Positions 1 through 11,095 are shown, counted from the first letter of the stretch. The stretch is DNA of 64,000 nt from Pseudomonas capeferrum (GCF_013523055.1 NZ_JAAMQM010000002.1:304696-368695), one strand, 5' to 3'. Numbers and translations: made by a program. Notes: generated by a model from the letters alone, not told the origin.

Positions 1-2678
1 GCATCGAGCGCCTGCGCGATGGTCACCATGATCTCTCCGAGCGCTTCAATCAGGTCCAGGGACGCTTCTACTCGGTAGCCGGCGATATCGCGCGGGTCGA
101 GCAAAGCATCCAGCATGGTCAGCAGCGCCTGAGACAGCTGCAGGACGATCTCAAGGAGGCCGAACGCACGCGTCTTGAAACCGAATCGCACCTGGGTCAC
201 GACAGCGCGCTGCTGGCGACCCTGAGCGAAGAGCTGGAGATGCTCGAGCCCGAGCAGGACATTACCCTCGAAGCCGCCGAGGAGGCCGCCGCTACCCTCG
301 AGGAAGCCGAGCTCGGCATGCACGGCTGGCAAGAACAGTGGGACACCTTCAACACGCGATCCGCCGAGCCGCGGCGTCAGGCCGAAGTCCAGCAGGCACG
401 CCTGCAACAGCTGGAAAAAGGCCTGGAGCGCGTATTCGAGCGCCAGCGCAAACTGGGCGAGGAACTCGACCAGCTGGGCGCGGATCCCCAGGATGCCGCC
501 ATGCTCGACCTCGCCGAGCAGGTCGCCAGTAGCGAGCTGCTGCTCGATGACCTGCAGATACAGGAGCAGCAAGTCATCGACCAGGTCGAAGGCGTGCGTG
601 AACACCTGCAGCAAACCACGCAAACCCAGCAGCGACTGCAGGGCGAGCTGCAACGCCTGGGTGGTCGCCTGGCCTCGCTGGAGGCACTGCAGCAGGCCGC
701 GCTGGAGCCTGGCGGCGAGACGGCCGGCTGGCTGCGTGAGCAAGGCCTGGAACAACGGCCACGTCTGGCGCAAGGCCTGCGCGTCGAGCCGGGCTGGGAG
801 CTGGCGGTGGAAACCGTGCTTGGCGCCGATCTGCAGGCGGTGCTGGTGGACGACCTTGCCACGCTGGATTTCGCCAGCCTCGGCCAGGGTGATATCCGTC
901 TGCTGGAAACGGCCGGGACGGGCGTCGGTCAGCCGGGCAGTCTGCTGGACAGGATCGAGAGCCGAATCGATTTGAGCCCCTGGCTTGGCAAGGTCAGACC
1001 CGTCGAAAGCCTCGAGCAGGCCCTGGCCCTGCGCGCAGATCTGGCGGACGGCCAGAGTCTGGTCAGTCGTGACGGCTACTGGGTGGGCCGACATTTCCTG
1101 CGGATCAGCCGTGGCAATGAGTCCCAGGGTGGCATGCTGGCCCGAGGTCAGGAGATCGAGAGCCTGACCTTGCAACAGGGAGAGCAGGAAGCACGGCTCG
1201 AACAGCTCGACCAGCAATTGCAGGGTTTGCGAGATCGACAGCGCGATCTGGAAGAACAACGCGAGCAGCTACGCCGCCGCACTCAGGAAGAGAACCGCCA
1301 ACAGGGCGAGCTGAAGGCGCGACTCTCGGCCGGGCGTGCCCGTGCCGAGCAACTGGAACTACGTCGTCGGCGTCTGGAGGAAGAATTGGCCGAGCTGCAG
1401 GAGCAGCGAGCCGTCGAAACCGAGCAGCTGGGCGAGTCACGCCTGCTGCTGCAAGAGTCGCTCGAACTGATGGCCCAGGATACCGAGCAGCGCGAGCAAT
1501 TGCTGGCCCGGCGCGACATTCTGCGCGAAGGCCTCGATCGCATTCGCCAGGAAGCGCGGCAGGCCAAGGATCATGCGCATCAATTGGCCGTGCGCCTGGG
1601 CTCGTTGCGCGCCCAGCACGAGTCGACCCGTCTGGCCCTGGAGCGCCTGGAGTTGCAGGCCGCCCGTCTTTCCGAGCGCCAGGAGCAACTGAGCTTGAAT
1701 CTGGAAGAGGGTGAGGCGCCGTTGGAAGAGTGGCGTCTCAACCTGGAGGAGCTGCTCGAGCGCCGTATGAGCGTCGATGAAGAAATGCGCCAGGCCCGCT
1801 TGCACATGGACGAGGCCGACCGCGAGCTGCGCGAGGCCGAGAAGCGTCGCACCCAGGCAGAACAGCAATCCCTGCTCCTGCGCGGTCAACTGGAGCAGCT
1901 GCGACTGGAGTGCCAGGGCCTGGACGTCCGTCGCAAGACGCTCCAGGAGCAGTTGCTGGCCGACGGCTACGATCTGCAAGGGGTGCTCGACACGCTCGAG
2001 CCCGAGGCCAACGAAGAAGATACCGAGCAGGCACTGGAGCAGGTCGAAGGACGGATCCAGCGCCTGGGCGCGATCAACCTGGCCGCCATCGAGGAATACC
2101 AGCAGCAGTCCGAACGCAAGCGCTATCTGGATGCGCAGGACGCCGACCTGGTAGAGGCGCTGGAAACTCTTGAAAACGTCATTCGCAAGATCGACAAGGA
2201 AACCCGCAATCGCTTCAAGGATACCTTTGATCAGATAAATGCGGGTTTGCAGGCCCTTTTTCCAAAAGTTTTCGGTGGCGGCAGTGCTTACCTGGAACTG
2301 ACGGGCGAAGATTTACTCGATACTGGGGTGACAATCATGGCGCGTCCTCCGGGCAAGAAAAACAGCACCATCCATTTGCTGTCCGGCGGCGAGAAAGCAT
2401 TGACCGCACTGGCTCTGGTATTCGCGATCTTCAAGCTGAATCCGGCACCGTTCTGCATGCTCGACGAGGTCGACGCGCCGCTGGACGATGCCAACGTCGG
2501 TCGCTATGCGAGGCTGGTGAAGGAAATGAGCGAGACCGTACAGTTCATCTACATCACCCACAACAAGATCGCCATGGAGATGGCCGATCAGCTGATGGGA
2601 GTGACGATGCACGAGCCAGGGTGTTCACGTCTTGTTGCAGTTGATGTCGAAGAGGCGTTGGCGATGGTCGATGCCTGA
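1..2678 (+). CDS. smc: Chromosome partition protein SMC (5' partial)
   Basis: C-terminal three quarters of the SMC ATPase, which with ScpA/ScpB or as MksB-like complexes organises and segregates the chromosome. The frame is already open at position 3, so the start lies upstream of the window; about 891 residues are visible. In order they are a Gln/Glu/Arg-rich coiled coil, a hinge-like globular stretch (roughly nt 700-1130), a second long coiled coil, and the C-terminal ATPase head. The head carries the ABC signature LLSGGEKALTALAL (nt ~2380) and the Walker B stretch CMLDEVDAPLDD (nt ~2455), then a D-loop and an ITHNK switch motif. It is followed by zipA and ligA, an order I recall as conserved in Pseudomonas. 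Very confident. Confidence 0.97.
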   Translation, partial: IERLRDGHHDLSERFNQVQGRFYSVAGDIARVEQSIQHGQQRLRQLQDDLKEAERTRLETESHLGHDSALLATLSEELEMLEPEQDITLEAAEEAAATLEEAELGMHGWQEQWDTFNTRSAEPRRQAEVQQARLQQLEKGLERVFERQRKLGEELDQLGADPQDAAMLDLAEQVASSELLLDDLQIQEQQVIDQVEGVREHLQQTTQTQQRLQGELQRLGGRLASLEALQQAALEPGGETAGWLREQGLEQRPRLAQGLRVEPGWELAVETVLGADLQAVLVDDLATLDFASLGQGDIRLLETAGTGVGQPGSLLDRIESRIDLSPWLGKVRPVESLEQALALRADLADGQSLVSRDGYWVGRHFLRISRGNESQGGMLARGQEIESLTLQQGEQEARLEQLDQQLQGLRDRQRDLEEQREQLRRRTQEENRQQGELKARLSAGRARAEQLELRRRRLEEELAELQEQRAVETEQLGESRLLLQESLELMAQDTEQREQLLARRDILREGLDRIRQEARQAKDHAHQLAVRLGSLRAQHESTRLALERLELQAARLSERQEQLSLNLEEGEAPLEEWRLNLEELLERRMSVDEEMRQARLHMDEADRELREAEKRRTQAEQQSLLLRGQLEQLRLECQGLDVRRKTLQEQLLADGYDLQGVLDTLEPEANEEDTEQALEQVEGRIQRLGAINLAAIEEYQQQSERKRYLDAQDADLVEALETLENVIRKIDKETRNRFKDTFDQINAGLQALFPKVFGGGSAYLELTGEDLLDTGVTIMARPPGKKNSTIHLLSGGEKALTALALVFAIFKLNPAPFCMLDEVDAPLDDANVGRYARLVKEMSETVQFIYITHNKIAMEMADQLMGVTMHEPGCSRLVAVDVEEALAMVDA

Positions 2679-2898
2679 CTGGCCAAGGGGCCGGAGCGCC
2701 TGAAAAGGACCTGATCGGCAGCGAAATACCCTGTCGAATGCGACAGACGGTGTAAAGTTGGCTTTGGTCGTGCTAGCTTAATGTCACATGTTTTCTGCGT
2801 GGGTAAAACGCCTGTCAGAACATAGGGTTGGCGCCACGTGTTAAAGGGCTTTGAAGCCTTGTTTTCCAGCATATTTTTTTACAGAGGCACGGGATTAC

Positions 2899-3771
2899 AT
2901 GGAAATCGGTCTGCGCGAGTGGCTGATCGTCATCGGCATCATTGTCATTGCCGGTATTCTTTTTGACGGCTGGCGCCGCATGCGTGGCGGCAAGGGCAAG
3001 TTGAAGTTCCGCCTGGATCGCAGTTTCTCCAATCAGCCGGAAGAAGAAGGCAATGCCGAGGTCCTGGGTCCGCCCCGGGTACTGGATACGCACAAGGAAC
3101 CGGAGCTGGACGAAGGCGACCTGCCCTCGGTCAGCGCGCCGACGCGTGAGCGCGAGGTCAAGCCGTCCAAGGTATTCAAACGTAACAAGCGAGCTCCCGA
3201 GCCGCAGCAGGCAGACGTGGGCCTGACCGCCGGTTCTCGCGATGCCGAGCTGTTCGCCGAGGGCGACGACGATTACGCCGATGATGGTCGCGATGCCGGG
3301 TTCTCTGCCAACGGCGCCGCCAACAAGGACCTGCCGCCGGTGGAAGAGGTGCTGGTGATCAGTGTCATTTCGCGTGATGAAGGTGGCTTCAAAGGCCCTG
3401 CCTTGCTGCAGAACATCCTCGAAAGCGGCCTGCGTTTCGGTGAAATGGACATCTTCCATCGGCATGAAAGCATGGCCGGTCATGGCGAGGTGCTGTTCTC
3501 CATGGCCAACGCCGTGAAGCCTGGTATCTTCGACCTGGACGACATCGACCACTTCAGCACGCGTGCCGTGAGCTTCTTCCTGGGTCTGCCAGGGCCTCGT
3601 CACCCGAAGCAGGCTTTCGACGTGATGGTCGCGGCCGCCCGCAAGCTGGCCCATGAACTCGATGGCGAGCTGAAGGACGACCAGCGCAGCGTGCTGACTG
3701 CGCAGACGATCGAGCATTACCGTCAGCGTATCGTCGAGTTCGAACGCCGCGCCCTGACGCAAAAACGCTGA
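2899..3771 (+). CDS. zipA: Cell division protein ZipA
   Basis: Inner-membrane anchor that tethers and bundles FtsZ at the division septum. The protein has 290 residues from ATG 2899. An upstream in-frame start at 2851 would add 16 residues before the membrane segment and is unlikely, since ZipA begins with the transmembrane helix itself. Residues ~5-22 ([16 protein letters not shown]) form that single helix, followed by a basic WRRMRGG stop-transfer stretch. Residues ~40-150 are an acidic, Pro-containing disordered linker. Residues ~155-290 form the globular FtsZ-binding domain ([18 protein letters not shown] onward; ends in an ALTQKR tail). It follows smc after 220 bp, in which I see no gene. 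A hairpin and a terminator-like structure follow it. Confidence 0.95.
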   Translation: MEIGLREWLIVIGIIVIAGILFDGWRRMRGGKGKLKFRLDRSFSNQPEEEGNAEVLGPPRVLDTHKEPELDEGDLPSVSAPTREREVKPSKVFKRNKRAPEPQQADVGLTAGSRDAELFAEGDDDYADDGRDAGFSANGAANKDLPPVEEVLVISVISRDEGGFKGPALLQNILESGLRFGEMDIFHRHESMAGHGEVLFSMANAVKPGIFDLDDIDHFSTRAVSFFLGLPGPRHPKQAFDVMVAAARKLAHELDGELKDDQRSVLTAQTIEHYRQRIVEFERRALTQKR

Positions 3772-6219
<2,448 letters not shown>

Positions 6220-6273
6220 GTGGGAGAAAAGACAAGTCATTGAGAAATGATGGTTTTTTCTTTGCGGCAGAGG

Positions 6274-6301
6274 TTGTAAGTTCGCCCCAGACCGGTACAA
6301 T
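6274..6301 (+). promoter_or_regulatory. Sigma70-type promoter of ffs
   Basis: TTGTAA (6274-6279), 16-bp spacer, TACAAT (6296-6301). The expected start point near 6308-6310 would leave about 25 nt ahead of the mature 4.5S RNA. That fits the RNase P-trimmed leader known for E. coli 4.5S RNA. Confidence 0.7.
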
Positions 6302-6333
6302 GGCGCGGCTCATCACTGAATGAGCAGCGTAGT

Positions 6334-6443
6334 GGTGGCCCCATCGGTCCCCCCGCAACGATCAACCGTCAACCCGGTCAGGCCTGGAAGGGAGCAGCCG
6401 TAGCGGTGACATCGTGTGCCGGGGTGTGGCTGATGGGGCTGCC
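6334..6443 (+). ncRNA. ffs: 4.5S RNA of the signal recognition particle
   Basis: Bacterial SRP RNA that binds Ffh and targets membrane proteins to FtsY and the translocon. The universally conserved Ffh-binding core GGTCAGGCCTGGAAGGGAGC is present at about 6380-6399, with the matching 3' side GGTGACATCGTGTGCCGGG. The terminal helix pairs GGTGGCCCCATC (6334-6345) with GATGGGGCTGCC (6432-6443), which sets the ends and gives about 110 nt, close to the 114 nt of E. coli. I recall the same position between ligA and dnaX in P. aeruginosa. No clear T-run terminator was seen just after it. The next 280 bp up to 6725 show no gene. Confidence 0.93.
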
Positions 6444-6724
6444 TCCATTTCAGGCTCTTGAAATCTCAAGGCCTTCCTGGCTACACGCTCACCCTATGAC
6501 AGTTGCACAGGTATTCCATCATGGACATCCATCGGATTTCGTGACTGATGCCGGCGGCTCATGGTGACGATCCGATCTGCAATCCTGTGCGCACCTCGAC
6601 CTGCCTCGTGTTTACTTCTCGAAATCCACCTGCGAACCTTCCGTCTCTCGCAACCCTTGAACCTGTGAAAATCCTGGTGCTTACTCGTCACCTTGTTATC
6701 TGAAGCGCGTCAGGAGTGCCGATC

Positions 6725-7228
6725 GTGGATGAAGTAGATCCCTTGACCAAAGGCAGGCTTCGCGACTGGCAGGCCCGGCGCCTGGCCATCAAGGACCAGA
6801 TGCAGGCCAGTCCCGAGAGAACTCTCGAGCTGTCCAGAGTGCTGGATCTCATGGACGAAGAGCACGAGCAGATTCTCCATGCGGCAAGAAGCATCGGAGT
6901 GATCAACGATCCTGAAGGGGAGGCTGATAGCGCGCCATCCTCGCCACTCGGCCTCGTCGAAGCTGTAGCATGCCAGGCGTCCGGGCACGGCATTGACAGA
7001 ACGACCTCGAATCCGGTTCGCCAGCAGTGCGAGCTTCGACTGAGCCTGTCGGCAAAGAGCGTCGGCGATCTTCGCAAGCTGCTGGCGCTGGCTATCCACG
7101 AGCTTGATGGAAAGCTCGAGCAAGATGACAGCGTCATGGGCCGTCCGGGAGATCATGCGGGACATATGTCCGGGACGCTGGGCGAATATCGTTTCGAACT
7201 GGATGTGAAAGATGAAGCGGATGAGTGA
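6725..7228 (+). CDS. Unrecognised 167-aa protein, first gene of a helicase operon
   Basis: I do not recognise this family. The GTG start at 6725 is chosen because CAGGAG (6711-6716) sits 8 nt before it; a GTG at 6716 overlaps that motif. The protein is acidic (ends DVKDEADE), with no signal peptide, membrane segment or cysteine pattern. Residues ~1-60 look helical (TKGRLRDWQARRLAIKDQM; LELSRVLDLMDEEHEQIL). After a Ser/Pro-rich middle comes a second amphipathic part (CELRLSLSAKSVGDLRKLLA, residues ~105-130). It overlaps the next gene by 17 nt and heads a three-gene set ending in a UvrD-like helicase, so it is probably translationally coupled and acts with that enzyme. The function is inferred from context only. 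Confidence 0.7.
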   Translation: MDEVDPLTKGRLRDWQARRLAIKDQMQASPERTLELSRVLDLMDEEHEQILHAARSIGVINDPEGEADSAPSSPLGLVEAVACQASGHGIDRTTSNPVRQQCELRLSLSAKSVGDLRKLLALAIHELDGKLEQDDSVMGRPGDHAGHMSGTLGEYRFELDVKDEADE

Positions 7229-7628
7229 TGCCACGGGGCCAGAAACCCCTGAAGAGGGCGTGGCCAGGATGGAGGCCGGTCACGAGCGGCCGTATGAGGT
7301 GTCGGACGAGACGCTTGCGCGACATCTGCTGCCGCTGCTCGAGGTGTATGATGTGAAGTGGCATGGGCATGGTGTCATCTATGTGAATGACGAGCCCTAC
7401 AATATCGAGACCTCCGTCAGGATCGTCGCTGACCTGAGCAAGTGCCTGGGTCTGCCTGCCGATGTCGTACGCCGCCGTTTGATCGAGGCGCGTCTGCTCA
7501 AGGATGCGCGCAAGAAGCCGCTGCGCAGCAATGCCGCGCAAACTGTCGTCGATCAGCTCGCATCGAGAACACTGCTATCGACCTTGGCGTCGAAGCGTCT
7601 AGATCATGAAGACCCTGACCAGACCTGA
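7212..7628 (+). CDS. Unrecognised 138-aa protein, second gene of a helicase operon
   Basis: No family recognised. The start could be ATG 7212 or, three codons on, ATG 7221, which forms the overlap ATGAGTGA with the stop of the preceding gene; either means coupled translation. Residues ~25-75 contain a compact hydrophobic stretch (YEVSDETLARHLLPLLEVYD, then VKWHGHGVIYVND). Residues ~75-110 look like a helical, possibly DNA-binding unit (LGLPADVVRRRLIEARLLKD), followed by a basic tail. The fold could be a small adaptor or DNA-binding protein, but that is a guess. The helicase gene starts 35 nt downstream. Confidence 0.68.
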   Translation: MKRMSDATGPETPEEGVARMEAGHERPYEVSDETLARHLLPLLEVYDVKWHGHGVIYVNDEPYNIETSVRIVADLSKCLGLPADVVRRRLIEARLLKDARKKPLRSNAAQTVVDQLASRTLLSTLASKRLDHEDPDQT

Positions 7629-7663
7629 CGCCAGGACGATAGCCGCCTGAGACACGAGACCCC

Positions 7664-9628
7664 ATGCAGCCGGAACATTATGACTTTTCCAATCCCGTGT
7701 ATCTGCCCATCACGCCAGAGTGCTGCCAGCAGCTGCTCGAAAGCGAAGGCGTGGCGGGTCTTGACGCGCTGAGCGATGCGGAACTGGCTGCGGTGATGGT
7801 CATCCAGCACCTGGCCCAGTCGGGTGACAAGGGTATTACCGCGGGCGGCGCCGAAAAAATCCTGGGAAAACTGCTGGCGTGGGGCGTCGATCCTGCGGGC
7901 CCAGGCGGCACTGGCTTGCTGTCCGAAGCGCGGCGCCTGTTCGATCAGCGCAAGCTCTACTTCGGCCTGGGCTTGCTGAAGGGCATGAACCTGCGCCTGC
8001 TCGACGCGGACGAGGTCAAGGCACGTGAGTATCTGCTGGCCGATGGCGGATGGGACCTGGGTTACAAGGTTCGCCACCATGAACGGCATAATCCCTTCAA
8101 CAAGCGGATGATCACGGCGCGCAGGTCGGAGCGCTGGCTGAGCTCGGCCCAGGACAGGCTGGTACGAACCTTCCGGGCGAACCTGGACGAGCACCTGCAT
8201 GTCCAGGGCTACGCGGGCGTTGGCAAGAGTCACCTGCTCGGGGCCTTGATGGAATGCCTGCAGCCGGGGCGCACGCTGGCGCTGGCGCGTACCGACGGCA
8301 AGCTCGAAGCCCTGCGGCGACGCCTTGGCGGCTCCGCGAAGATTCCCGGTCTGAGCTTTCAGGCGTTCGCCCAGGCGGTGCTTGCCGGACCTCGCGGTGG
8401 GCCGGGCAAGCGATTCGACAAGGGCTCGCCCCGGCTTGCCACCAAGTCGGCAGTGTCCGAAGAACTGTCGATCTTCGGCTTTCGCGGGTACAGCCAGGTA
8501 CAGACACTGGACATCTGTCTGACGGCACTGGCCCGCTACTGCGATTCGTGGGAGCGGACCTTGTCCAAGGATCATCTTCCAATTTTCCGACAGCCGTTGT
8601 CCGCGGTGGAAGAGCGGGTATTGCTGGAGTATTCCAGTCGGGTCTGGACCTGGCTGGATGCCAACCCGCAGTGGTCCGGCCGGACCGGGTTCGAGGCGTT
8701 GCTGGTGGTCAAGCTTGCAAGCCTGGCCGGCTGCCGGGTCCCGTCGCGGTTTACGCACGTGATCGTCGACGAAAGCCAGGACTTGCCACCGCCGTTGTTG
8801 CAGATCATCGAGCGTGGCCGGCAGGTGCTGATCACCCTCGGCGACGAATACCAGAAAGCCAGCGGCCCGGTAGTCCGGCGCCAGCGGCAGGTTCGGCAGA
8901 ACGACGTCAGCTATTCGGTACGCTCGGGGCGCAAGGTGGAGGAATTGGTCAACCCGCTGATCACGCTGCACTCCGAAAAGCCCAGGATACCTTTCGAGGG
9001 CGCTCGCGATGCCGATGTGAGTATCGAAACCTATCCTGAACGATTCACGCCACCCGAGGGGTGCGTGGTGCTGACCGGCTCGCGTTGGGACAGCATGAAA
9101 TGGGCCGTGGAGCTGTCGCGCAACAACTGCGGTTTCGGTTTCCTGGACAAGGCGGCGGAAGACGACATGAAGCGGTTCATGAAAAGCGCCGTCAGGCGTT
9201 TCAGGCCGGATGTCTATGGCGCTGAGGGGGATGATGAGCTGCATCCCTGGTTCGCCGAACTGACGGATTGGCGACAGGTGTCCGAGGCCAGCCGGTTCGA
9301 CGAGTCTTTCCTTTGGTTGCAGGGGGAGCTGGAGCAAGGCTTCACTGTAGCCGACGTCACGGCCTTGGATCGGATGACCGGCAAACGCGCCTCGAGCTGC
9401 CTGTTGCTGATGGCGGAAGAGGCGGGGGGGTGGGAGTTCGACCAGGTCCTGCTGACGCCAGGGCTGCTGACCACGGTGCCGTTCAAGGATGTCTACGAAT
9501 TCGATCACCGGATCTGTGCGGTCTACATCGCCATTTCGCGCGCCAGGCATACCCTCTATCTGCCCTATGACCTGCAAGAGTGGATCGACTACCACGGCGG
9601 CAACCATCGCGAACTGCATGGGTACTGA
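7664..9628 (+). CDS. UvrD/Rep-like superfamily 1 helicase with an unusual N-terminal domain
   Basis: 654 residues. Residues 1-~160 match no helicase part I know. The ATPase core follows: Walker A GYAGVGKS (residues 183-190), Walker B DESQD (369-373, the SF1A form of DEAD/DEXQD), motif III-like LGDEYQ (~395), and motif VI-like YIAISRARHTLYLP near the C-terminus (~620-633), whose arginine would contact ATP. These support an SF1 DNA helicase/translocase that unwinds or remodels DNA or displaces proteins. It is shorter than UvrD (~720 aa), and the 2A/2B domains look reduced. It is last in a three-gene operon with two small unknown proteins, in the variable block between ffs and dnaX. Defence or repair roles are both possible; neither is shown by the sequence. 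Confidence 0.85.
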   Translation: MQPEHYDFSNPVYLPITPECCQQLLESEGVAGLDALSDAELAAVMVIQHLAQSGDKGITAGGAEKILGKLLAWGVDPAGPGGTGLLSEARRLFDQRKLYFGLGLLKGMNLRLLDADEVKAREYLLADGGWDLGYKVRHHERHNPFNKRMITARRSERWLSSAQDRLVRTFRANLDEHLHVQGYAGVGKSHLLGALMECLQPGRTLALARTDGKLEALRRRLGGSAKIPGLSFQAFAQAVLAGPRGGPGKRFDKGSPRLATKSAVSEELSIFGFRGYSQVQTLDICLTALARYCDSWERTLSKDHLPIFRQPLSAVEERVLLEYSSRVWTWLDANPQWSGRTGFEALLVVKLASLAGCRVPSRFTHVIVDESQDLPPPLLQIIERGRQVLITLGDEYQKASGPVVRRQRQVRQNDVSYSVRSGRKVEELVNPLITLHSEKPRIPFEGARDADVSIETYPERFTPPEGCVVLTGSRWDSMKWAVELSRNNCGFGFLDKAAEDDMKRFMKSAVRRFRPDVYGAEGDDELHPWFAELTDWRQVSEASRFDESFLWLQGELEQGFTVADVTALDRMTGKRASSCLLLMAEEAGGWEFDQVLLTPGLLTTVPFKDVYEFDHRICAVYIAISRARHTLYLPYDLQEWIDYHGGNHRELHGY

Positions 9629-9717
9629 GTCTCCTGAGCGATGCAGTCCCGCAGGGGAGAAGTCGGCCTACCGGGCCGCCAGACCGTCTGCGATCGCGGC
9701 CCAAAGGCTCCCCTGGC

Positions 9718-9761
9718 ATTGAAACCACAAGCCATCCCGCCCAGGGTGGGGTAGTTTCAAT
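9718..9761. repeat. Hairpin downstream of the helicase gene
   Basis: ATTGAAAC (9718-9725) pairs with GTTTCAAT (9754-9761), and an inner imperfect CCATCCC/GGGTGG stem can add to it. No T-run follows, so it is at most a weak terminator for the helicase operon. It lies 89 nt after the stop. Confidence 0.45.
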
Positions 9762-9814
9762 CAGTTAAGAAATAAAATTGGGTTTTCAAAAGCTGGGACT
9801 TATGTTCCGGCTTT

Positions 9815-9986
9815 TCAAATCTTCTGTGGGGCATACGGCCTCGTCGCGGGGCAAGCCCGCTCACCACCGGGAATGAGTCGTGCCTGTCACCGATCGTGGG
9901 CGTCGACGTTAGGCTCGGCTGCATCGCGCACTGGTGGTGAGCGGGCTTGCCCCGCGACGAGGCCGTATGCCCCACAGAAGATTTGA
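9815..9986. repeat. REPIN-type element with perfect 54-bp inverted arms
   Basis: The left arm 9815-9868 and right arm 9933-9986 are exact reverse complements over 54 nt, separated by 64 nt. Each arm contains the Pseudomonas REP core GCGGGGCAAGCCCGC. Arms start with TCAAATCTTCTGTGGGGCAT and end in TCACCACC. Relatives occur at 32149-32340 and 36445-36505. Such REP doublets are mobilised in trans by RAYT transposases; none is encoded in the window. Confidence 0.88.
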
Positions 9987-10036
9987 GAAGCAAATAGCAT
10001 GGCACTGAAGTTGAATCGTTCCTCGAGTGGCCGACA

Positions 10037-10459
10037 TCAGGGCCTGCCCACCGCGCCAACACACGGGCGACGTTTTTTAGTCCGCGTCGCCCCGGTCGAT
10101 GCCTTGAGCAGCCGCTGGAAGGTCGGGCATGCCAGATGCTCCTCGGCGGGGCACTCGGCGGCATGACGAAGTCCCTTGCCCAAGGCCATCAGCCGCCTGG
10201 CCCGTGCTTCCAACTCGCTGGCCTTGTCGACGAGACGCTGGCGGTCGATCTTCGACTGGCCGAGCATCTCTTCGACCTCGTCCAGTGAGAACCCCGCGGA
10301 CTGCCCCAAGGCTATCAGGGCCAGTCGGTCGGTGATATCCGCGGCGAACTGGCGTCTTTGCCCTGGGGACGCCAGTGAGCGGATCAGGCCTCTCTTTTCG
10401 TAATAACGCAGCGTCGAAGCCGGTATTCCGGTGCGCCTGGCTACGTCGGCGATGTCCAT
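10037..10459 (-). CDS. MerR-family transcriptional regulator
   Basis: 140 residues. The N-terminal winged helix-turn-helix is typical of MerR: DVARRTGIPASTLRYYEKRG (residues ~5-24), then GQRRQF and the LALIALGQSAGFSLDEVEEML helices. A dimerisation coiled coil (QRLVDKASELEARARRLMAL) leads to a C-terminal region with two cysteines (AECPAEEHLACPTF, ~101-114). These could bind a metal or react with a thiol agent, although the spacing is not that of CueR, ZntR or SoxR. It is divergent from a DUF2938 membrane protein gene. The 84-bp gap holds a MerR-style promoter, so it very probably regulates that gene. The effector is unknown. The C-terminal ~20 residues (TRTKKRRPCVGAVGRP) are basic and look disordered. 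Confidence 0.88.
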   Translation of the reverse strand: MDIADVARRTGIPASTLRYYEKRGLIRSLASPGQRRQFAADITDRLALIALGQSAGFSLDEVEEMLGQSKIDRQRLVDKASELEARARRLMALGKGLRHAAECPAEEHLACPTFQRLLKASTGATRTKKRRPCVGAVGRP

Positions 10460-10469
10460 TTCGATCCCC

Positions 10470-10500
10470 TTGACTTGAAGTTGACTTCAACCTTCATGCT
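10470..10500 (+). promoter_or_regulatory. MerR-type promoter/operator with 19-bp spacer
   Basis: TTGACT (10470-10475) and CATGCT (10495-10500) are separated by 19 bp, longer than the usual 17 bp, as in MerR-activated promoters. The spacer region carries the dyad TTGAAGT-TG-ACTTCAA (10475-10490), the expected binding site of the divergent MerR protein. It points toward the DUF2938 gene at 10544. Confidence 0.75.
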
Positions 10501-10543
10501 GCGTGGCAAGTTCAATTCCGTCAATGCGCAAGGGGCTTCGATC

Positions 10544-11035
10544 ATGATGACCACCACTCTGATTTCCACCAGTCTGACCATGGGTGTGGGCGCCACGTTA
10601 TTCATGGATGCTTGGACGCTGCTGCTCAAGCGGCTCGGCGTCCGCACCCTGGACTATGCCATGCTGGGCCGCTGGGTCGGGCACCTTGTGCGCGGGCAGC
10701 TAAGCCATGAGGCGATCACGCAGGCGCAACCGGTGGCCAACGAGCGTGCCTGGGGTTGGTTGATGCACTACGTGATAGGCGTGGCATTCGCCGCGTTGCT
10801 GCTGGGCATGGTGGGAGAACGCTGGCGGCTGGTGCCGACGCTCGGGCCGGCGCTGGCATTCGGCCTGTGTTCGGTGCTGGTCCCGCTGTGCGTGATGCAA
10901 CCCGCCATGGGCGCGGGATTTTTCGCGAGCAGGACGCCAGCACCCGTGCGCAACTGTCTGCGCAGCCTGGCTACCCATGCCGTGTTCGGGATCGGGTTGT
11001 TCCTGGTCGCATGGATATGCATGGCCGCACGATGA
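10544..11035 (+). CDS. DUF2938 family integral membrane protein
   Basis: 163 residues from ATG 10544, preceded by AAGGGG 8 nt upstream; the in-frame start at 10475 lies inside the operator and is rejected. Four hydrophobic segments are visible: TLISTSLTMGVGATLFMDAW near the N-terminus, YVIGVAFAALLLGMVG, LAFGLCSVLVPLCVMQPAMG, and AVFGIGLFLVAWICMAA at the C-terminus. The motif LDYAMLGRWVGHL after the first helix matches my recollection of DUF2938 proteins. The function of the family is not established. Control by the divergent MerR protein suggests a role in handling a metal or a toxic organic compound at the inner membrane, but this is inference. Confidence 0.82.
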   Translation: MMTTTLISTSLTMGVGATLFMDAWTLLLKRLGVRTLDYAMLGRWVGHLVRGQLSHEAITQAQPVANERAWGWLMHYVIGVAFAALLLGMVGERWRLVPTLGPALAFGLCSVLVPLCVMQPAMGAGFFASRTPAPVRNCLRSLATHAVFGIGLFLVAWICMAAR

Positions 11036-11063
11036 ACTACGCCAGCTCGTGAGCTGGCGTAGT
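11036..11063. terminator. Bidirectional terminator-like hairpin between convergent genes
   Basis: ACTACGCCAGCTC (11036-11048), loop GT, GAGCTGGCGTAGT (11051-11063): a 13-bp perfect stem immediately after the DUF2938 stop and 33 nt before the end of the convergent receptor gene. There is no strong T-run, but position and strength fit a shared terminator. Confidence 0.6.
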
Positions 11064-11095
11064 ACGGTGTTGCTCTCAGTGTTGCGGTGTGACGC

